Below are positions 1 to 8,516 of a stretch of DNA of 60,130 nt, piece after piece (position 1 is the stretch's first letter; the number at the start of each line of letters is the position of its first letter). This DNA is from an uncultured Bacillota bacterium (lineage in GTDB: Bacteria; Bacillota; Clostridia; Oscillospirales; Oscillospiraceae), in contig CANDCW010000006.1 of assembly GCA_947383275.1 (NCBI GenBank), positions 1 to 60,130 of the forward strand. Reading direction: 5' to 3'. A program made the translations under genes and the position numbers. A model generated the notes under the pieces. The model was given only the letters and a program-made list of their open reading frames with translations. It had not been told where the DNA came from and made no database searches.

Positions 1-2351
1 GCGACCAGATGGCCGTCCACGTCCCCCTGTCCGCCGAGGCCCAGACCGAGGCCCGTGTCCTCATGCTGTCCGCCAACAACCTGCTCCGCCCCCAGGACGG
101 CGGACCGGTCACCATCCCCTCTCAGGACATGATCCTGGGCGCCTACTACCTCACCTACACCCGGGACGAGGGCGATGTGGAGCACGCCTTTTCCGATGTG
201 GACGAGGCTATGCTGGCCTATGATGCCGGGATTGTCACCCTCCACACCCCCATCCGGGTCCGCCTCTACAAGGAGATCAATGGCGAGATGCGCCACAAGC
301 TGGTCAAAACCACCGTGGGACGCCTGATCTACAACGAGGCCATTCCCCAGGATCTGGGCTTCGTAGACCGCTCCGACCCCGAGGCTATGTTTGATCCGGA
401 GGTCAACTTCGTGGTGGGCAAGAAGCAGCTGGGCAAGATCATCGACCGCTGCATCACCAAACACGGCTTTACCACCTCCGCCGGTATGCTGGACGCTATC
501 AAGGACTTGGGCTACCACTACTCCACCGTTGGTTCCCTCACCGTGGCCATCGCCGATATGACGGTCCCCTCCAAGAAGTACGAGCTGATTAATGAGACGG
601 AAAAGATGATTGTCCGCATTGATAAGCAGTACCGCCGAGGCAACCTGACCAACGAGGAGCGCTACCGCGAGGTAGTCAAAGCCTGGGAGAAGACCACTAA
701 GGACGTCACCGACGCCCTCCAGGCCTCCATGGACCAGTACAACCCCATCTTCATGATGGCCGACTCCGGCGCCCGCGGCTCCATGGCCCAGATCCGTCAG
801 CTGGCCGGCATGCGCGGCTTGATGGCCGATACTGCGGGCCGTACCATTGAGATTCCCATCAAGGCCAACTTCCGCGAGGGCCTGTCTGTATTGGAATACT
901 TCATCTCCTCCAGGGGCGCCCGAAAGGGCATGGCCGATACCGCCCTGCGTACCGCCGACTCGGGTTACCTGACCCGCCGCCTGGTAGACGTATCCCAGCA
1001 GGTCATTATCCGGGAGGAGGACTGCGGCACCCATGACGGCATCCTGGTCAGCGAAATCGAAGAGCACGGCCAGGTGATTGAAACCTTTGCCGAACGCGTC
1101 CACGGCCGCTATCCCACCCAGGACATTTTGGACCCCGCCACCGGCGAGGTGCTGTTCACCAAGGACACCATGCTCCGCAAGGACGACGCCGCTATCCTGG
1201 AGGCCCATGGCTTGTACCAGGTCAAGATTCGCTCCGTCCTCACCTGCCGCGCCCGCAGCGGCGTTTGCGCCAAGTGCTACGGCATTAACCTGGCCATCGG
1301 CGAGCCCGTAGGCGCCGGTGAGGCTGTCGGCATCATCGCCGCTCAGTCCATCGGCGAACCCGGCACGCAGCTGACCATGCGTACCTTCCACACCGGCGGC
1401 GTGGCCGGCGGCGACATCACCCAGGGTCTTCCCCGTGTTGAAGAGCTGTTCGAGGCCCGCAAGCCCAAGAAGATGGCCCAGCTGGCTGAGATTACCGGCC
1501 GTATCTCCATTGAGGAGACCAAGCGCAACGTCATGTGCAATGTCACCATTACTGCCGACGACGGCGAGGTGGTCACTTATGCCCTGCCTTATTCCGCCGG
1601 CATCAAGGTGAAGGAGGGCGACGTGGTACAGAAGGGTATGGAGCTCACTGAGGGCGTCCTGTCCCCCCACGATGTGCTGCGCGTCCGCGGCCTGTCTGAC
1701 TGCCACAACTATCTGATCAGCGAAGTGCAAAAGCCCTACCGTCAGCAGGGCGTGGACATCAACGATAAGCACATCGAGGTCATTGTCAGCCAGATGATGC
1801 GCAAGGTGCGGGTGGAGGAGTCCGGCAGCTCCGATCTGCTGTCTGGTTCCACCGTTGACCTGGTGGATTTCCTGGACGCCGAAGAGGCTGTCAAAGCCCG
1901 AATCGCCGCCGGTGAGAAGGACGAATTGGGCCAAGACCTGGTTCTGCCCACTTGTACCCGGCTGCTCATGGGCATTACCAAGGCTTCTCTGGCCACCGAG
2001 TCCTTCCTCTCCGCCGCCTCCTTCCAGGAGACCACCAAGGTCCTCACCGAAGCTGCCATCAAGGGCAAGGTGGACCATCTGCTGGGCTTAAAAGAAAACG
2101 TCATCATCGGCAAGCTCATCCCCGCCGGTTCCGGCCTGGCCCAATACCGCCAGGAGGACGTTATTGATGACGAAGGCAACCTGATTACCCAGTCCCGCCG
2201 CCGCCCTGAGCGCGAGGTCATCCTGGACTTCAGCGTGGACGAGGACGAGGATGAAGCTGACAGCGAGGACGATGGCCTCTTCACGGAAACCGGCGCGTTG
2301 GAGCTGTTGGAACCTGCTTCCGAATCCCAGACCCAGGAGGCAGAGGTTTAG
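1..2351 (+). CDS. rpoC: DNA-directed RNA polymerase subunit beta' (C-terminal part)
   Basis: C-terminal two thirds of the RNA polymerase beta' subunit; the 5' end lies outside the window. The first residues (DQMAVHVPLS) directly follow the catalytic NADFDGD loop, so the active-site aspartates are just off the edge. Visible landmarks are the bridge helix (DSGARGSMAQIRQLAGMRG), the trigger loop (SRGARKGMADTALRTADSGY) and the second zinc site (one Cys in EEDCGTHD, three in CRARSGVCAKC). The tail is acidic, as is common in Bacillota. A terminator follows within 10 bases of the stop, so rpoC is the last gene of its operon. Identity is beyond reasonable doubt. Confidence 0.98.
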   Translation, partial: DQMAVHVPLSAEAQTEARVLMLSANNLLRPQDGGPVTIPSQDMILGAYYLTYTRDEGDVEHAFSDVDEAMLAYDAGIVTLHTPIRVRLYKEINGEMRHKLVKTTVGRLIYNEAIPQDLGFVDRSDPEAMFDPEVNFVVGKKQLGKIIDRCITKHGFTTSAGMLDAIKDLGYHYSTVGSLTVAIADMTVPSKKYELINETEKMIVRIDKQYRRGNLTNEERYREVVKAWEKTTKDVTDALQASMDQYNPIFMMADSGARGSMAQIRQLAGMRGLMADTAGRTIEIPIKANFREGLSVLEYFISSRGARKGMADTALRTADSGYLTRRLVDVSQQVIIREEDCGTHDGILVSEIEEHGQVIETFAERVHGRYPTQDILDPATGEVLFTKDTMLRKDDAAILEAHGLYQVKIRSVLTCRARSGVCAKCYGINLAIGEPVGAGEAVGIIAAQSIGEPGTQLTMRTFHTGGVAGGDITQGLPRVEELFEARKPKKMAQLAEITGRISIEETKRNVMCNVTITADDGEVVTYALPYSAGIKVKEGDVVQKGMELTEGVLSPHDVLRVRGLSDCHNYLISEVQKPYRQQGVDINDKHIEVIVSQMMRKVRVEESGSSDLLSGSTVDLVDFLDAEEAVKARIAAGEKDELGQDLVLPTCTRLLMGITKASLATESFLSAASFQETTKVLTEAAIKGKVDHLLGLKENVIIGKLIPAGSGLAQYRQEDVIDDEGNLITQSRRRPEREVILDFSVDEDEDEADSEDDGLFTETGALELLEPASESQTQEAEV

Positions 2352-2354
2352 ATA

Positions 2355-2392
2355 CAAAAAAGGGACTGCCCATAGGGGCAGCCCCTTTTTTA
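2355..2392 (+). terminator. Intrinsic terminator after rpoC
   Basis: A GC-rich stem (GGGACTGCCC / GGGGCAGCCCC, short ATA loop) is flanked by an A-run on the left and a run of seven Ts on the right. It lies directly after the rpoC stop. The A-run means it may also work for the convergent gene that ends at 2416. Confidence 0.9.
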
Positions 2393-2415
2393 CACCCTAA
2401 TGATATAACACTCCG

Positions 2416-4974
2416 CTACTGGAGAAGCTGGCACGCATCTCCTGCCGCCTGTTTTCCGTGCGTAAGGACCGCCTGTTCCGGCCGGAGGAGAAGCGTCTGT
2501 CTCATATTCTCCAACAAAGTGCCAGCCTGAGTACTGTCCCGTACCAGGCTCTCAGCCACGTTAAGATACCGCTGTACGCCGTCTAAGCTGCTGAAGCTCT
2601 GTTCCAGCTGGCTGTACAGTGCGCTGTATGCCTCCTGGAGTTGGGAGACCCAGCGGCGGTCCATGTCGATAATCACTCTGGCCGCCTGTGCGCGTTCCAG
2701 CGTCTCCACAGACAGCAAATCCAATTGCAACATTTTGGAGGAAAGGCGGACTTGTGGCAGCGTTACGGTGTCCTCCCCGATTTGCAGGGAAATACCCATA
2801 TTTCCGTCTTCCTCCAGGGGCGCGGACATTCCGCCAATAACGGTGACCGACTGTTTGAAGCCGCCCTTCCCCATTCCAAGCCCGGCTCCGCCCCGGATCA
2901 GGACACGCCCGGCCCTCCCCCGTTTTCCAGCGCTGTCCCATCCGATCCCGGTGCTGCCGTCCCCTCCGGTAGCCGTCAGGGTCCCGGGGACCTCCCCCTC
3001 TCCCTCCGGGTCGGCGCAGTTGACGCACAGAGAGGTGCCCTCCCCCAGGGATATGCCCGGGAACCCCGGCCCGCTCTCAAAAAAGTTGTGGGAGCCGCTT
3101 TGGAGAACCAGCGTCACATCGTTCTCCCGCCCCAGGTCAAACGCTTTGCCCCAGGACACCCGGCAGCTCACGCCGCCCAGCTTCAGCTCCACTCCGCCAA
3201 TCCCACCAGCCAGAGCAATTCTTCCGCTGAAGGGCTCCTGCTTCGCGTCTGTACCGGCGCCGCCAGAGACAGCGGTTACCTGACCGGTCAAAACAGCGAG
3301 GGTCTGAGTCCCTTCCTCATACGTCCAGTCCCGCCCCGGCTCACCGCCGGTTACGGTAAAGGGGTTGGGATACATGGAAACTTCCTCATACGCCCCGGCG
3401 CTGGGGTTCCAGTGCAGATAAGCATATCGGGTCCGGGGGCGGCCTGACTGGTCCTTTCCGTAGACTGTCAGGGTATGGATTGTATACCCATGCGAGGAAT
3501 TTCCCTTGTCCAGCCACAGCCGGGCAGGATCGCCGTTTAACAGGGCCAGCTTCATCTGCCTGCCGTCCACTTCCATGGATTCGATCCCGCCCCAACCGGG
3601 AAGCAGCGTCTTCCAGACCACATCAAAGGGCTCAACCGCTTTTCCAGAAGCATCCCTTATGTTGACTGCCTGCGCCGCCAGAGACACGGGGCCGTCCAGG
3701 CGGATGGGGACTGTCAGGGGTTCGGACCCCTCCCGCTCCGCCACCGCCAGCCCTCCGCTCCTCAGGTGCAGTGTGTTGGATTCCCCGGCCTCCAGGCGTT
3801 CCAGCCGCAGCAGCCCGCTGCCCTCCACCGTAAGGGATGCCCCCTTCTTCATCTGAAGCCCGCGCAGCGTATTTTCACCCAGGCTAAACAAGCTTGCCTC
3901 GCTGCTATCGATAATCAGGACTGCGGAGGTCAGATTTTGCAGCGTCACCTTTCCGGAACCGGTCAGCAAAATTGCCCCCTGCCCGGTCCCTCGGATGGTC
4001 ACCTCCTCGCTGCCGCTTACGGTCAGCTCTCCAGTGGCCTCATGAAAGGACACCCCGGTCAAGTCCTGTCCCGACACCTGCACAGTTCCAAAGGTTTTGA
4101 CCTGCACGTCTCCTGCGGGCACAGGTGTAGCCGTTTTACCCGCCTCTACTGTCCTGCCTGGCTCCGCCGCGCTTCCTGCTTCAGGCGCTGAAGCCGGCCT
4201 GTCTTCCACGGGCTGAGGCACCTGAAGCGTGGCCGTCTCCGGGGGTTCCTGTGCACTCTGTGAGGTAGTCAAAAGCCCCATAAGCAGCTCCAGCCCCTCC
4301 ATTCCATCCAGCAGGGTCAAAAGGGAGGCATCGTTCAGGACAAGAGACATACTGTTGGATGTCAGCAGCTTAAGCAATAGCTCCTGGAGTCCCTCCGCCG
4401 GGTCACCCGGATACTGGAGCTGAAAATCCGCAAAGCTTGCAAATTTCCCATCTGTCAGCAGCTCCACCAGCCGGTCCAAGGCGCCGCTGTCCATCGGCGC
4501 CCGCTCTACCAGTTCCCGCAGCTCCTTTAGCAGCTCCATACTCTCCGCAGCATCCATTCCACCGTCCAGAAACAACTTCACCTCTCCGGAAACTGCGCTG
4601 CCAATCATGCGCTCAATACCCGCCCGCAGATGCTCCAGCTCCTTCTGAAGGGCAGCGCGGTCGGGTTCTTCCCCCTCAGCCGCCTGCCGGGCAAGCTCCG
4701 CCAAGCGGTCCAGGCTATCCTTTATCTCATCCAGTACAGCCTCTCCCATTTGGAGCGTCCTGCGGCTCTCCCGGGTCTGGACCTCCGTCTGGCTGGCCCC
4801 GGCCATCATCTGCTTCAGCGTCTCGGAGACCGTAAATCCCGCCGTTTTTCCCGTGCGCTCCGTACTCTGCATGTCCTGAATTTGACCGCTTTCGGGCTGC
4901 TTTTCCGTCTTGCCCACCCCTTGATACCGTGGCACAGAAAAACCGTTTTCTCTGCGGACCGCCAATTCTCCCAT
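2416..4974 (-). CDS. Flagellin-related surface protein with carbohydrate-binding-like central region
   Basis: Predicted 852 residues. Residues 47-127 resemble the flagellin D1 N-terminal helices (TLQMGEAVLDEIKDSLDRLA, then ELARQAAEG; compare flagellin QTAEGALNE..ILQRMRELAVQAANG). Residues 765-852 resemble the flagellin C-terminal D1/D0 segment (AESLVRDSTQAGTLLENMRQ). The usual N-terminal D0 start (MRINHN-like) is missing and replaced by about 45 polar residues. The centre (about 300-760) is Gly/Thr/Val-rich and repetitive, with motifs such as GTLTATGGDGSTGIGW, like secreted clostridial carbohydrate-binding beta-solenoids. There is no signal peptide, which fits flagellar-type export. The start at 4974 was chosen for a strong RBS (GGGAGGAG, 6 bases away); an in-frame ATG at 5070 has none. 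An exact SigD-type -10 lies 42 bases upstream. No other flagellar gene is visible. The family resemblance was judged by eye. Confidence 0.6.
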   Translation of the reverse strand: MGELAVRRENGFSVPRYQGVGKTEKQPESGQIQDMQSTERTGKTAGFTVSETLKQMMAGASQTEVQTRESRRTLQMGEAVLDEIKDSLDRLAELARQAAEGEEPDRAALQKELEHLRAGIERMIGSAVSGEVKLFLDGGMDAAESMELLKELRELVERAPMDSGALDRLVELLTDGKFASFADFQLQYPGDPAEGLQELLLKLLTSNSMSLVLNDASLLTLLDGMEGLELLMGLLTTSQSAQEPPETATLQVPQPVEDRPASAPEAGSAAEPGRTVEAGKTATPVPAGDVQVKTFGTVQVSGQDLTGVSFHEATGELTVSGSEEVTIRGTGQGAILLTGSGKVTLQNLTSAVLIIDSSEASLFSLGENTLRGLQMKKGASLTVEGSGLLRLERLEAGESNTLHLRSGGLAVAEREGSEPLTVPIRLDGPVSLAAQAVNIRDASGKAVEPFDVVWKTLLPGWGGIESMEVDGRQMKLALLNGDPARLWLDKGNSSHGYTIHTLTVYGKDQSGRPRTRYAYLHWNPSAGAYEEVSMYPNPFTVTGGEPGRDWTYEEGTQTLAVLTGQVTAVSGGAGTDAKQEPFSGRIALAGGIGGVELKLGGVSCRVSWGKAFDLGRENDVTLVLQSGSHNFFESGPGFPGISLGEGTSLCVNCADPEGEGEVPGTLTATGGDGSTGIGWDSAGKRGRAGRVLIRGGAGLGMGKGGFKQSVTVIGGMSAPLEEDGNMGISLQIGEDTVTLPQVRLSSKMLQLDLLSVETLERAQAARVIIDMDRRWVSQLQEAYSALYSQLEQSFSSLDGVQRYLNVAESLVRDSTQAGTLLENMRQTLLLRPEQAVLTHGKQAAGDACQLLQ

Positions 4975-5015
4975 ATTAAACTCCTCCCTCCGTCCGGCCG
5001 CGTCCTTTTTATTAC

Positions 5016-5023
5016 ATATCGGC
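5016..5023 (-). promoter_or_regulatory. SigD (sigma-28) type -10 element
   Basis: On the minus strand the octamer GCCGATAT is identical to the Bacillus subtilis SigD -10 consensus. It would place the start of transcription about 35 bases before the ATG of the flagellin-related gene. A TAAA-type -35 at 14-16 bases is not present (TATT at 15), so only half of the promoter is supported. Confidence 0.4.
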
Positions 5024-5195
5024 AAATCCATCGAAAAAAATAAGAGAAGCTCCACGTCCGCACAATACAAGTCAAAAACAGCGGGTACAAACTGTCCTCG
5101 CTGTTTTTACCGCCATATTTATTTGCCGGATGCCATAGCGGCCACTTCATACCGTGCAGCCAGATCCATCGGCCGTGAATCAAGCGTTGATATTA

Positions 5196-5233
5196 CAGAA
5201 AACTCCGGAGCCGCATGGCTTCGGAGTTTTCTG
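5196..5233 (-). terminator. Terminator after aroD
   Basis: A near-perfect inverted repeat (AACTCCGGAGCC / GGCTTCGGAGTT around GCAT) with A/T flanks on both sides lies 48 bases downstream of aroD. It is the likely end of the aro operon and may act in both directions. Apart from this hairpin and the SigD-like element, no gene is seen between 4975 and 5280. Confidence 0.75.
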
Positions 5234-5280
5234 TCTGACGCGGCATAGGGGTCTAACATCGAAGGCATCCTCTGTACCAA

Positions 5281-6060
5281 TCAGCTCTGTGGAGACAGAG
5301 CCTGATGAAGGATGGACAACACAATCGTCAGCTGTTCTGTCGGGATCTGGCCAGGGGCGGACGCCTGACCGATCATCCCAAACGTGGCAGCGGAACCGAA
5401 GCATTCCCCGCACAAGCGGCTGATAACCCCGCTGCCCATGCTCATAGTAATGATGGGCCGGTCCGCATACTTTGTATGCATCTCCTGGGTGGCGTCCAGA
5501 AGCGCAATAACATCAGCTCTGCTTCGGGGCATAACAGCAACTTTTGGGATGTCAGCCCCCATATCTTGTGCCTTTTTCATGCAGCTGACCAGCTCATCCT
5601 TACCTGGGGTTCCATCAAAGCTGTGGTAGGAGCCGACAACCCTGCAGCCGGCCTTATGGATGGCATCGATATTTTTTCGTACCACTTCGTCGCCAGAGAA
5701 AATCTGCACGTCAATGATATCAGCGTCACCGGACTGGGCAACGGCCGTGTTCAGCACAGTATAAGTATCCATGTCGATATCCACTGCGCCGCCCTCCTCT
5801 TTCGTTCGAGCCGTAACCAGAATCGGCCTCTCACCCAAAATAGCGCGCAAAGCCTTCAATGTGTACAAAACCTTTTGCGTGTTGAGCACATCTTCATAAA
5901 AATCTACACGCCACTCGACAAAATCGAATGTGCAGTTCAAAATCTCCCGAGCTTTTTCCAAAATGTCCTCCGCGGTTTTGGCCACAATTGGTACGATAAT
6001 TTTAGGCACCCCAGCCCCGATTTCTAGCCCGCGCAGCTTTACAGTACGAATATTTCCCAT
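5281..6060 (-). CDS. aroD: 3-dehydroquinate dehydratase, type I
   Basis: Class I dehydroquinase: dehydroquinate to 3-dehydroshikimate through a Schiff base. 259 residues, normal for the family. Active-site residues are visible: Glu49 in EWRVD, His146 in SYHSF, Schiff-base Lys173 in IPKVAVMP, Arg215 in ISRLCGE, and Ser234/Gln238 in QASAPGQIP, matching the spacing in enterobacterial AroD. It is the last gene of the minus-strand aro operon, 51 bases after aroE/aroK, with an AAAGGAGAG-type RBS. The terminator at 5196-5233 follows. Confidence 0.95.
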   Translation of the reverse strand: MGNIRTVKLRGLEIGAGVPKIIVPIVAKTAEDILEKAREILNCTFDFVEWRVDFYEDVLNTQKVLYTLKALRAILGERPILVTARTKEEGGAVDIDMDTYTVLNTAVAQSGDADIIDVQIFSGDEVVRKNIDAIHKAGCRVVGSYHSFDGTPGKDELVSCMKKAQDMGADIPKVAVMPRSRADVIALLDATQEMHTKYADRPIITMSMGSGVISRLCGECFGSAATFGMIGQASAPGQIPTEQLTIVLSILHQALSPQS

Positions 6061-6111
6061 GGTTCATACTCTCCTTTTATATGGTTTTCATAACTTATTT
6101 GGTCATTCAAA

Positions 6112-7374
6112 TTACAGCCTGATTAGATATTCATTTCCGGAATTTTTGCAAAAATCCCCCCAAATTTTCCGAGCGGTCTCCTCTGGCAATTCATTATTAT
6201 CCACAGAAATATCACTAACCTCCGTATATAGAGGCAGACGGAAGTGGTACATCTCCTTCATGGTACCCTTCACGGACAGGGGGCGGCCAATGACGGCCAG
6301 CTGATCTAAATCCCGGCGTATAAAGTACACCCGGCCCGTCCGGCGCATGACGACACGGTTGTCCTTCCGGAGCACCGCGCCGCCGCCAGTGGCAATAATC
6401 TGGCCATTTTTGTCACAGGCTTGGGCCAACACCTTGCGTTCCAGCGCCCGGAACGCTGGCTCACCGTGTTTTCGGAAGATCTCCGGAATGGACTTGCCCG
6501 CCAAGCGGGCAATCTCGTCGTCCAGGTCTATGAAGGGCCGGCGGGTAATGCGGCTCAGCTCCATGCCCACAGTGGTCTTGCCGCAGCCGGGCATTCCCAC
6601 CAGGACCAGATTGGTCCGATCCCGCTGCAAATCGTCCAAAATTCTCTCCGTCTCGCTTTCGGGGATTGAACGCTCAAAAAACCGCTCCTCTGCAGCCACC
6701 GCCTGGTTCACCAGCATAGATAGCCCGCCCGCCCGGCGTAGCCCCATCTTCTCCGCCTGGAGCAGCAGGTCAGTACGGGTGGGGTTGTAGATCAGGTCCA
6801 GCACAGCCTCCAGATTTGGCAGACGCTTCAGGTCTATCGGCTGACTGCCCAGGTCAGGCCACATGCCCACGGGGGTTGCGTTCACCAAAATATCTGTGTC
6901 ATCGTGGCGCTCCAGGTTTCCGTAGTTGTTTGAACCGGTACGGGATACCACCACCACCTCCCGAGCGCCTCGTTGCCTTGCTGCGGCCTGCGCGGTAAGG
7001 GAAGCCCCTCCGCTGCCCAGCACAACCACTTTTTTCCCATCAAAGGAGATGCCCGCCCGAGCGGCCATATAGAGGAATCCGTTGATGTCCGTGTTGTAGC
7101 CGTACAGTTTTCCGTCTGGCTTCCGGACCAGGGTGTTCACACTGCCGATGGACTGAGCGCCCTCGTCGATCACATCACAGCAGGCCATCACGTCCCGCTT
7201 GTAGGGAATGGTAACATTCAGTCCCCCGATGTTCTTCTTGGCCAGGAAGGGAGCCAGCTCATCCGGTTCCAGCTCAATCAGGCGGTAACCGTTGCAGCCC
7301 AGGGCTTTATGAATGGGGACAGACCAGCTGTGACCCAGCTTGCGGCCCAATAGGCCGTAAATTTTTTCTTCCAT
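6112..7374 (-). CDS. Fused shikimate dehydrogenase - shikimate kinase
   Basis: Two consecutive shikimate pathway enzymes in one 420-residue chain. Residues 1-245 are AroE: substrate motif GRKLGHSWSVP, catalytic Lys59 in NVTIPYK, Asp96 in GYNTDINGF, an NADP-loop variant VVLGSGGAS, and NATPVGMWP. Residues 253-420 are shikimate kinase (AroK/AroL type): Walker A GMPGCGKTT at 260-268, shikimate-binding DLDDEIARLAGK and FRALERKVL, and ATGGGAV. There is no stop or frameshift between the halves, so this is a true fusion. It reduces dehydroshikimate and then phosphorylates shikimate. It lies 5 bases downstream of pheA in the operon. Confidence 0.95.
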   Translation of the reverse strand: MEEKIYGLLGRKLGHSWSVPIHKALGCNGYRLIELEPDELAPFLAKKNIGGLNVTIPYKRDVMACCDVIDEGAQSIGSVNTLVRKPDGKLYGYNTDINGFLYMAARAGISFDGKKVVVLGSGGASLTAQAAARQRGAREVVVVSRTGSNNYGNLERHDDTDILVNATPVGMWPDLGSQPIDLKRLPNLEAVLDLIYNPTRTDLLLQAEKMGLRRAGGLSMLVNQAVAAEERFFERSIPESETERILDDLQRDRTNLVLVGMPGCGKTTVGMELSRITRRPFIDLDDEIARLAGKSIPEIFRKHGEPAFRALERKVLAQACDKNGQIIATGGGAVLRKDNRVVMRRTGRVYFIRRDLDQLAVIGRPLSVKGTMKEMYHFRLPLYTEVSDISVDNNELPEETARKIWGDFCKNSGNEYLIRL

Positions 7375-7379
7375 TTTAT

Positions 7380-8516
7380 TTACACCTCCGCGTAGTTGCC
7401 CAAAAATTGAAACTGAGCACAGCTTCGTTCCATTTCCTCCAACATAGCCATCACGCTGGCATCCTTGACGCTTCCCTCCAGCTCCAGGAAAAAAACAAAC
7501 TCAAAGTCGCTCCCCACGACCGGACAGGATTCCAGCTTAGTCATGTTAACGTCCAGTGCGGCCAACTTAGCCAGCACATCGTAAAGAGCGCCGGGCTTAT
7601 TCTCGAAGGCCAGAGTCAAGCTGATCTTATTGGCCCCAGCGTAGATCGCCGGCTCCTTGGCCACACAGATGAAGCGGGTATAGTTGTTGTCGCTGTTCTG
7701 GATATGGCCGTTAATGCACTCCAGCCCATACAGCGCGGCACAGGGATGGGAGGAAATCGCGGCGGCGTGGCGGTTCCCGCTCTCGGCAATCATCTGGGCG
7801 GCTATCGCGGTGTTGGCACTGGGAATTACCTTTACGTTCTCCAGTCTGCTTAAGAACCGGGAGCACTGGCCAATCGCCTGCTCGTGGGAGTATATCTCAG
7901 TGACCTCCTCCTGTTTCACGCCGGGCAGAACCAACAGCTCATGACGGATACACAGACGGGTGGCCCGGACTACGGACAAATCATGCTCCTGAAGCAGCTG
8001 ATACACCTTCCGGACAGAGCCGTTTGAGCTGTTCTCAATGGGCAGTACGCCGAATCTGCACCGTCCGGACTCCACAGCGGCCGCTACGTCCTCAAAGCTC
8101 TTGACATAGGCAATGTTTCCCCTGGGCAGCAGGCGGTCGCAGGCCACCTGGGAGTTTGCCCCTTCCACCCCCTGACAGGCCACCGTGCCCGTCTGGGGAA
8201 AGACCTCGTGGCTGGAGGCCATGGCTGTTTTAACCCGCTGCGTCACTTTGGCGGGGGCGGAAATCAGTTCCGCCTGACGGGAACGGCCCAATTCAAACAG
8301 GGTGGAAAACAGATGAAAGACATAGCGCTCCTTCTCCCCCGCCTTTTCCGTAACCCTGGCCAAAATATCTCGTTCCCGCTGCTTGTTCAGGATGGGCAGA
8401 TGGCGCTCATTCTTATACTCGGCCACCTGCTCGCTCAGAGCCATGCGCTCTAAAAACAGGTCGAGGAGCTGGTCGTCAACCGCATCAATCTTTGTACGAA
8501 TCTCAGAAAGTTCCAT
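7380..8516 (-). CDS. pheA: Bifunctional chorismate mutase / prephenate dehydratase (P-protein)
   Basis: Makes phenylpyruvate from chorismate via prephenate. Residues 1-90 are an AroQ-type chorismate mutase (ELSEIRTKIDAVDDQLLDLF). About 105-285 is the prephenate dehydratase domain, with PIENSSNGSV and the conserved TRFICV segment. About 295-370 is an ACT domain with ENKPGALYDVL. The phenylalanine-binding ESRP signature reads ESCP here, so feedback inhibition may differ. Its start overlaps the 3' end of aroC by 14 bases, suggesting translational coupling. Confidence 0.95.
   Translation of the reverse strand: MELSEIRTKIDAVDDQLLDLFLERMALSEQVAEYKNERHLPILNKQRERDILARVTEKAGEKERYVFHLFSTLFELGRSRQAELISAPAKVTQRVKTAMASSHEVFPQTGTVACQGVEGANSQVACDRLLPRGNIAYVKSFEDVAAAVESGRCRFGVLPIENSSNGSVRKVYQLLQEHDLSVVRATRLCIRHELLVLPGVKQEEVTEIYSHEQAIGQCSRFLSRLENVKVIPSANTAIAAQMIAESGNRHAAAISSHPCAALYGLECINGHIQNSDNNYTRFICVAKEPAIYAGANKISLTLAFENKPGALYDVLAKLAALDVNMTKLESCPVVGSDFEFVFFLELEGSVKDASVMAMLEEMERSCAQFQFLGNYAEV

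Noticed and set aside
1742..2284. 180-codon minus-strand ORF inside rpoC
   Set aside because: Ser/Arg-rich shadow of rpoC caused by GC-rich third positions; no RBS and no family resemblance.
2641..3447. 268-codon plus-strand ORF inside the flagellin-like gene
   Set aside because: Low-complexity antisense shadow; the minus-strand gene has the RBS, flagellin-like ends and correct codon bias.
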